This document shows, piece after piece, positions 59,151 through 64,000 of a DNA stretch of 64,000 nucleotides. Location of the stretch: positions 434,001 through 498,000 of the forward strand of contig JASBNA010000030.1 in assembly GCA_038087015.1 (NCBI GenBank), written 5' to 3'. Made by a program: the position numbers and the translations under genes. The notes under the pieces were generated by a model that was not told where the DNA came from, searched no databases, and saw only the letters and a program-made list of their open reading frames with translations. The stretch comes from Cerrena zonata. Taxonomy: Eukaryota > Basidiomycota > Agaricomycetes > Polyporales > Cerrenaceae. How positions within the stretch are numbered: position 1 is the first letter of the stretch; each line of letters starts with the position of its first letter.

Positions 59151-61433
59151 TTACTGCGCAGTCTTGTCACTGACACTATCCCAGAAGCTGCATCGACTCA
59201 AGAGACCATCGTCCGTCTTGAAAGTCTTCACATCAGGAGCACCAGCATCGGTCCTGTTGAATCGCATCTCGGTATGTGTGGTTGACCAAGGAGCCCAAGT
59301 GGGAGTAATATCGGTAGAGTTGATACGAGTGTTAGGGTTAAGGAAGCGAGCAAACTTGAGGAAGGAGCCGGCGAAGGCAACTTGGAAGTTGTCGTTGAAG
59401 TATTGACGGTATCCCATAGCGTTGGATCTATAGATTCAACGATGGCGTGAACGGCTGAGTAGTAAGTGCGGATAAGTTAAACTTACGAAGGGAAGTAGTA
59501 GTAGAAGTCCAGAGCGTGGACACCGGGAGGAATCGAGAATTGACCCTGCGATTGGTTAGACTAGGGTTTTCATGCGTCAAAGAAAACAACCACATACTTT
59601 GTAGCCTTTGTCACCATATGCCTTCATGAGAGCGTAGGTGGGGCATTCGTAGATAGCTAGAATAAACAAACATGAGCCCGGGACTCATGTGAAACAGCTT
59701 ATTCAAGTTCCCACCTTCACCCATGATCAAAATTGCCTGGAGGTAGTTCGAACCAAGACCAGTATACTGCTGAGATGCTGCGAGAGCCTGAGCATCGCTC
59801 AAAGCGGGGAAGAGGCTCTTGACAAAGGTTTGGACGTTCAAAGTGCTAGCAAGACTGGAGTCGACGAAGTTTCCTCCTTCGAGTGTGTTGGTAACAGAAT
59901 AGATTGTTTTCTAGTACGAAAATTAAGACTCGGATAGGATCGATTTGTTATATGGAGGCTTACAGTATTGAGCTTGCCGCTCTTGATTGCTAGAGAAGGA
60001 CGTTGGGTAATGAAAGTGCCGTCGACAACGGGGACGAAGTTGTCCATCCCAAAGAAACTGGTGTTTGCGACTGCGACATTGACAGCTTGGAGGTCAGCAG
60101 ATGCGGTCTTCCTGAGGCAGGCGAGAGTGTCAGAAGCAGAGGAACATCTATGAAAGTGAATATATATTAGCACGGGTATTAGAAATAAACCTATTTATCG
60201 CTCACTTGGCCCCAGAGACAACTTGACTATAAAGAGACTAGAGACGAAAGTCTTAGTTCGCCGTAATTTAAAACATCGTAATAAATCCATTCCTCACCTC
60301 GGGAACGACGTCATTATATGCGTATTGCGAAGGAAGGTAAGTGGAACTTGTGATAGCTGCGCGGAACAAAGATGGGCTTGTGGCTCCGTTATTGGCGATG
60401 AGTTGCTGGAGAACTGCGCCAGCACCTAGTATCCGGTATCAATCAGTAAACCAACATCCATATCGCTTTAACACTCAACGTACCGGCTGAGACACCCCAT
60501 AGAGTGACGGCGGCAGGATCTCCACCGAATTTCCCAATCTACAGACCAAATTAAATCATCGGAGCAAGAAATTGAAGAAAGTGCAACGTACATTCTTTTG
60601 CACCCATTGCAAGGCAAATTGTTGATCGACTACACAAAGGTTAGCTTAGTCCAACTCGTACACCTTTCGTATCGCACAACGACTTACGCAAGCCAGCATT
60701 CAAAGCTCCGCCACTCTTCACCTTTTGACCAGCCAAGAAACCGAAGAGACCGAGGCGATATTGAACGACGACTACGATCACTCCATTACCACTTTCCATG
60801 ATCAAGTCGTCGCCGTTTTGAATGTCTGTGCCATCGAGACCGATGGCTCCACCCAAAGCATATCTGGTTGCGCGGTCAGTTTTGAGATATAAGAATACAA
60901 CTACAGATGACACTCACCCTCCGCCATGAAGCCAAACTACAACAGGTAGCTTGGCAGTTGTATTCAATTTTCCGGGTGTGTAGACACTATGTCATTTAAT
61001 TCAAAAATTGCCCTTCAAGAACTATAGGAATGAGCTCACTTGAGGTACAAACAGTCCTCAGTGTCATCGTTGACAGTAGCGTCGGCACGCTTGTACAAGC
61101 TTGCAAATGGACTGGTGGCGGCAGAACCACCTGGAGATTGCAAGCACCGAGGTGGCTGGTATATAGCCTGTTGGACCCCGGTAGCATTTAAAGGCGGTTG
61201 AGGGGCAGCAAATCGCAAATTACCTATAAATAGTTTTGAGATTGAGTTGAGAGACGAGGAAAAAATTGCGTACCAGTAGGAGGAGCAGCGTATCTGACAC
61301 CGAAGAAGTGCGTATTACCAGTTTTGACGTCGACAGTGCCTTGATACTGGGCGTAGCCCAAATCGACTACCGGTGCAGACTGGGCATAGATGACGCTGGG
61401 GAATAACAAAAGAAGTGGAGAAAGAAGGAACAT
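59151..61433 (-). CDS. Secreted type-B carboxylesterase/lipase
   Basis: Esterase of the Geotrichum-lipase/cholinesterase group (alpha/beta hydrolase). ATG 61433 begins a clear signal peptide (MFLLSPLLLLFPSVIYAQ), so the protein is secreted. Family marks: GVRYAAPPTGNLRF, the disulphide region NDDTEDCLYL, LPVVVWLHGGGY (oxyanion hole), VVVVQYRLGLFGFLAG, QQFALQWVQKNIGKFGGDP, and the nucleophile elbow LWGVSAGAGAV with Ser as nucleophile. The usual Glu before that Ser is Val here. The His region is GVHALDFYYYF and the C-terminal part has WAPWSTTHTEMRF, typical of the group. At least ten exons with introns of about 50-60 nt; I checked most joins but not every phase. Substrate range cannot be read from sequence. 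Confidence 0.85.
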
Positions 61434-62579
61434 GGCAGAGAAGGGTAATGGAGATCTTGAACGTGGGGTATATCCGGTACTTATACAAAACACACAGCAG
61501 TCGGGTGTTACTACGAAATGCCTGTTCCTCGACCATTATGCCAAGGTTTGCGGGGATCGTTGGAGACATGATTGATCAATTAGAAAACGGGAGCGTATAA
61601 ATTTTACCAGGAGTTTCCGCTATAGCGTTTTATAGCATCACACATGCCGGCGGGACCTGAAAGATTTACGCTTTGCGCGAGCGTAACGGAGCGTAACTTG
61701 CATAACGTATTTGAAATATCACGATGATGCAAATAGTCAGCACACGGACAATGATGAAGCACAGCCTGCGCTTACTCGAGTCGAGACCAGATGTAACCGT
61801 CCTGAAAAGGAAGGTAGGATACTAAATATAGAACAAAGCATCGTTTATAGTAAGCCCTTCAAGCTTTTGCTTCGAGGTGACAACCCCCTTCTTTAGTGCT
61901 GTCACCAATGAATTAGTGCCTCATCACAAGCAAGAGAACAGGATCTAGGAGGTAGGAAAAGGTACTCATCAGTCTTGCAAGATAATAGGCTGTGAATGTA
62001 ATTCTTATATTTCTCATATGGACATCTGAGCCGGTACGGTATATTCTCATTTCATCGACAAGTATCAAATGTTGCATTCGCTCAGAATTCCAGAAGGTTC
62101 CGGTTCCGTACTTAGGTGGATTAACTTACTGACACTGCGCATGGCTATGGGGTAAGCACTAGAACCAAGACCATTGGATAGAGACGTCATTAGGCTTCTG
62201 CTGCATGCTTATAACGGCGTCCTTGCATCCCTTACTAATCCTAAAGATTATGTGAGGGCGAGAGAAACAAGAATGCAGAGTCCGAGGCAGTAATCAGCAC
62301 AGAGATAACCATTAGGATCTCGGAGCGGAAGTAATCCAAGAGCCCAAATATGGACGATTGGTCAGCAAATGGCGACCTGTTTCGTGCCTCTCTCCCTTCG
62401 CTTAGCCCCCGACAATAAGTAATACCTTTCTGAGTTCACCATCTTTCTCTTGTACTCATGCTGACCTCGGAGGTCGTCGGATACCTGTTCGCTTCACAGG
62501 CATCGTACTTCACATTATTCTGATCACTTGCCATTATCATTTCCGATCATCAACTTGAACTTGAATACGCATCACGGGG
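61434..62579. other. Divergent promoter region of esterase and ATG1
   Basis: 1.15 kb between divergent starts. No gene recognised; the short + strand frame at 61711-61896 has no motif. Confidence 0.5.
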
Positions 62580-64000
62580 ATGGCTCCGACAGCGACTGCA
62601 CCGACACGGAGGACTACCAGTACACAGCCGTCGAGACCTCCCATATCGCGCAGGACTGACGATGCAGAGCTGAAGCCATATGTAATTGTAGGGGACCTTG
62701 GTAAAGGTAGCTTCGCAACTGTTTATCGAGGGTACAACTCGGTACGAGTCATACTATAGCTCCAACTATCCGCATAAACCTTAATGGACTGGTATAGGAT
62801 ACCCGTCTTGAAGTTGCAATCAAGACGGTCAACCGTAGTGGTCTGAACCAGAAACTCCTCGATAATCTGCAGGGGGAAATTGGTATCCTCAAGCAGCTAT
62901 CTCATAGACATATTACAAGACTCCTTGATCTCATTGTACGTTCTCTCGCAAGGAGATACCAACTACTATTTACTTATCCCACTGCAGTACGCGCAACAGA
63001 ACATATACCTTATCCTCGAGTTCTGCTCAGGCGGTGACCTCGCGAATTACATCAAGAAGCGCGGCCGCGTGGATACCCTCGAATACGTTCCATCCCTAGG
63101 TGCTGCACCGCAATACTACCCTCATCCTAGGACTGGTGGGTTGGATATCACTGTCGTGCGAAGCTTCCTACGTCAACTTGGTCAGTCAATCCCTTCTTTG
63201 TTCTTTCACTCAATTCACACTTCTAGTTTAGCACGTGCTCTCAAGTTCCTGCACGTCAGGAACTTCATTCATCGCGATATCAAACCACAGGTAAGCACAT
63301 ATTGATATTTTTCTAGTCTCATGTCTCACAGTACGTGTAGAATCTACTTCTAAAGCCACCGGCCCCAGATGACTTCGAACGAGGTCACCCACTTGGTGTC
63401 CCCATCCTCAAGATCGCTGACTTTGGGTTTGCTCGCAATCTTTCCCCTGCAGCACTCGCCGAGACACTCTGTGGCTCACCGTAAGTCTTGTATTATTCCA
63501 TCGATACCTATTCCTCATGCCTCTTAGTCTGTATATGGCACCCGAAATTCTTCGATATGAGAAGTATGACTCGAAAGCTGACTTATGGTCTGTCGGTGCC
63601 GTTCTGTATGAGATGGCTGTCGGGAAACCACCATACCGGGCCCAGAATCATATCGAACTCATTCAGAAGATTGACAACTCCAAAGGCGTCAAATTCCCCG
63701 ATGAGGATCCTACCTATATGACTCGTCAAACAGAAGCTGGAGAAGAACCAAGGACGGTGCCTACCGATATCAAGCAACTCATTCGCAGCTTGCTAAAGAA
63801 GATGCCGGCGGAACGTATGAGTTTCGAGGAATTCTTTACCAGCGAAGCGTTGGCAAACTCGAAGTTTCCTCGACCACCTCGACCACCTCCTCCAGAAGAG
63901 GATGATACGGGTGTGGTTGATTCAACGACGATGCCGGAACACCATAAGGTTATACCACCGGAAGTATTGGATCCGAAGGCAATGATCCCTCAGAGTCGTT
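62580..64000 (+). CDS. ATG1: Autophagy serine/threonine kinase ATG1, 5' part
   Basis: Kinase that starts autophagosome formation (ULK1 family). ATG 62580 gives [20 protein letters not shown]. Exons: 62580-62741, 62798-62935, 62988-63180, 63232-63290, 63341-63480, then 63528 to beyond the window. The kinase domain is complete: [14 protein letters not shown] (P-loop), [11 protein letters not shown] (ATP Lys), [29 protein letters not shown] (catalytic loop), [11 protein letters not shown] (Mg site), [35 protein letters not shown] and [16 protein letters not shown] fungal Atg1-type insertion ([20 protein letters not shown]) lies before the catalytic loop, and [20 protein letters not shown] before DFG is also typical of fungal Atg1. 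The Pro-rich start of the linker to the C-terminal Atg13-binding region is seen before the window ends. Frames are clean. Confidence 0.93.

Overview
The window is nuclear DNA of a filamentous basidiomycete, most likely an agaricomycete; I cannot name the species. Genes are broken by many short GT-AG introns (mostly about 45-80 nt). It also holds a KDZ-associated CxC5/CxC6 protein, an alpha-kinase gene with cysteine-cluster N-terminus and a large EF-hand/zinc-finger protein, all families expanded in mushrooms. No CRISPR, operon or ribosomal RNA is seen, and I found no tRNA I would defend. Start codons and exon joins were chosen by eye from splice signals, phase and family motifs; joins I could not settle are stated.

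Left part (1-15.5 kb), accessory metabolism: a secreted sedolisin protease (+), an isoprenylcysteine carboxyl methyltransferase (+), a serine-rich coiled-coil protein (-), then three divergent Delta-12-type fatty acid desaturase paralogues in 7.5 kb (A and B on -, C on +). A contains 5-, 8- and 14-nt microexons. The sedolisin and desaturase C carry single-base lesions by my reading, A carries an ambiguous one, and B needs a GC donor.

Middle (15.5-36 kb): an unrecognised proline/serine-rich protein, a Zn2Cys6 transcription factor with a fungal_trans domain, about 5 kb without recognisable genes, then an AT-rich island with an alpha-kinase-like gene (+) facing a KDZ-associated gene (-), and another gene-poor stretch. 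The island looks like a mobile-element landing zone.

Right part (35.6-64 kb), mostly conserved housekeeping genes whose frames read cleanly through introns: SUZ-domain protein, Cys-Gly metallodipeptidase (DUG1), a peroxisomal-type alpha/beta hydrolase ending in SRL, an EF-hand/zinc-finger protein of unknown role, serine palmitoyltransferase subunit 2 (LCB2), UDP-glucose 6-dehydrogenase, tRNA-dihydrouridine synthase DUS3, a USP25/28-like protein that seems to have lost its catalytic cysteine, a secreted type-B carboxylesterase, and the 5' part of the autophagy kinase ATG1, cut by the window end. They do not form one pathway; the only evident functional grouping is the desaturase trio.
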